From an uncultured Clostridia bacterium (GTDB taxonomy: Bacteria; Bacillota; Clostridia; Christensenellales; Aristaeellaceae): DNA of 6,583 nucleotides. The notes below the pieces were generated by a model. That model worked only from the letters and a program-made list of their open reading frames with translations, was not told the DNA's origin and searched no databases. A program made the translations under genes and the position numbers. How positions within the stretch are numbered: the stretch's first letter is position 1; each line of letters begins with the position of its first letter. Positions 5,833 to 6,583 of this stretch are shown in pieces. The DNA lies in the NCBI GenBank assembly GCA_946496415.1, contig CAMMGP010000071.1:1-6583 (forward strand), written 5' to 3'.

Positions 5833-6583
5833 AGTGCCGCCTCCTCCCTGAGTTCGAGGCGGTCGATATCGCGCGCCTCGTCCTCGGCGTTCATCGAGGA
5901 GATGCCCAGCAGGATGCCAAAGGAGAGGAACGTGCTCACCAGAGACGAGCCGCCCGAGGAAACCAGCGGCAGCGTCACGCCCGTGAGGGGGATGAGCTTG
6001 GTATTGCCGCCGACGATGAGCATCGTTTGCAGGCCCAGCATGGCGACGATGCCGAAGGCCGTGAGCGAATGGAAGCTGGTGCGGGCGTTCATCGCCACCA
6101 CCAGGCCGCGCATGATGATGAGCACATACACCGCCAGAAGGCAGATGGAAAAGATGAGGCCGAATTCCTCGGCGATGGCGGCGAAGATGAAGTCTGAGTG
6201 ATAAAGAGGGATGTTGCGCGGGCGGCCCAGCCCCAGACCCATGCCGAAAAGGCCGCCCGAGCCGATGGCGATGAGCGCCTGCACAATCTGCGCGCCGGAA
6301 TCGGTGGGATCGCTCCACGGGTTTTGCCAGATGGCGACGCGCGTCTGCACATAGGGCACGAGTTTGTAGGCCAGCACCGAGCCGGCCACGCCCACGCCCA
6401 GCCCGCCGAGTGTGATGAGCCAGTTGGAGGTGGCGGCGAAGTAGAGAATGAGCGTGGTGAGGAAGTAGAGCAGCACCGCGCCCAGATCGCTCTGGATGAG
6501 CAGTATGCCGCAGCAGACGGCGGCAAAACCGATGGCCGGCAGGCATTTCACAAAGCGCGGACGGCCCGCGAGCGCGGCGGCGA
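5829..6583 (-). CDS. FtsW/RodA/SpoVE (SEDS) family peptidoglycan glycosyltransferase, 5' end cut by window
   Basis: SEDS proteins are multipass membrane enzymes that polymerise lipid II into glycan strands together with a class B PBP. The last 250 residues are visible; the reading frame continues past the right edge and the GTG at 6551 is internal. Seen, in fragment numbering: a cytoplasmic loop AGRPRF at the edge; QSDLGA (30-35), the family's Q-P-D-L-G block; an outer loop with WQNPWSDPTDSGAQ (85-98); GGLFGMGLG (109-117); and IPLYHSDFIFAAIAEEFG (124-141), in which D130 (codon 6192-6194) corresponds to the catalytic aspartate of RodA and FtsW. Near the C-terminus is TGVTLPLVSSGGSS, where most members have SYGGSS. 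About six membrane segments are visible, ending in a short acidic cytoplasmic tail (EDEARDIDRLELREE). The stop overlaps the PBP start, the standard SEDS-bPBP arrangement. The family is certain; FtsW, RodA or SpoVE cannot be chosen from this fragment, so no symbol is given. Confidence 0.93.
   Translation of the reverse strand, partial: AAALAGRPRFVKCLPAIGFAAVCCGILLIQSDLGAVLLYFLTTLILYFAATSNWLITLGGLGVGVAGSVLAYKLVPYVQTRVAIWQNPWSDPTDSGAQIVQALIAIGSGGLFGMGLGLGRPRNIPLYHSDFIFAAIAEEFGLIFSICLLAVYVLIIMRGLVVAMNARTSFHSLTAFGIVAMLGLQTMLIVGGNTKLIPLTGVTLPLVSSGGSSLVSTFLSFGILLGISSMNAEDEARDIDRLELREEAAL
5840..5848 (-). promoter_or_regulatory. Ribosome binding site of the PBP gene (GGGAGGAGG)
   Basis: GGGAGGAGG on the minus strand lies seven bases before a GTG and inside the final codons of the SEDS gene. 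It decides the start at 5832 over the in-frame ATG seven codons later, which has no comparable site. Confidence 0.85.

Noticed and set aside
4741..6201. Plus-strand open frame of 486 codons opposite the PBP and SEDS genes
   Set aside because: It crosses the boundary of two clear minus-strand genes and its translation has no family motif. It is the same antisense artefact.
5833..6546. A possible N-terminal extension or fusion of the PBP: its frame stays open well into the SEDS gene
   Set aside because: The extension is the SEDS gene read in the wrong frame and gives His/Arg-rich nonsense, whereas the correct frame gives conserved SEDS motifs. A strong ribosome site and GTG at 5832 place the real start.
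1..6583. A hidden defence system, mobile element, CRISPR array or RNA gene
   Set aside because: Nearly every base is covered by six recognisable housekeeping genes with intact motifs and uniform composition. I saw no spaced direct repeats, terminal inverted repeats, tRNA-like cloverleaf or composition break.

Overview
The window is ordinary, densely packed bacterial chromosome. It carries six protein-coding genes, all on the minus strand and so read from high to low coordinates. G+C is high (roughly two thirds by eye). Shine-Dalgarno sites are strong (GGAGG type), and three of the five visible starts are GTG. A PepV-type dipeptidase, an adjacent cmk-plsC pair and a clostridial-style UvrC (YDISNTQG motif) together point to a high-G+C Firmicute, probably in class Clostridia. 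That assignment is an inference from gene content; no marker in the window fixes the genus.

Layout in transcription order, right to left. At 6583-5829 lies the C-terminal part of a SEDS-family glycosyltransferase (FtsW/RodA/SpoVE), cut by the window edge. At 5832-4420 is a short class B penicillin-binding protein of PbpA type, which overlaps the SEDS gene by four bases (GTGA). At 4408-2579 is uvrC, starting 11 bases after the PBP stop. A 56-base gap (2578-2523) follows, the only intergenic space of note. It holds a consensus vegetative promoter (TTGACA-N16-TATAAT) whose -35 box overlaps the uvrC stop codon. That promoter should drive a second unit: pepV (2522-1113), cmk (1111-425, one base after the pepV stop) and plsC (428 to beyond position 1, overlapping cmk by GTGA).

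The genes fall into two likely transcription units. The first pairs a peptidoglycan polymerase with its partner transpeptidase (septal or lateral wall synthesis) and ends with the nucleotide excision repair nuclease UvrC. The second joins dipeptide hydrolysis, CMP/dCMP phosphorylation (CDP is needed for DNA and, as CTP, for CDP-diacylglycerol) and phosphatidic acid synthesis. No terminator is visible between them, so read-through from the first into the second is plausible.

I found no CRISPR array, mobile element, tRNA or rRNA, and no undescribed system. The points most worth a second look are the promoter embedded at the uvrC stop, the coupling of uvrC to a cell-wall gene pair, and a glutamine in place of the usual glutamate in PlsC motif III.
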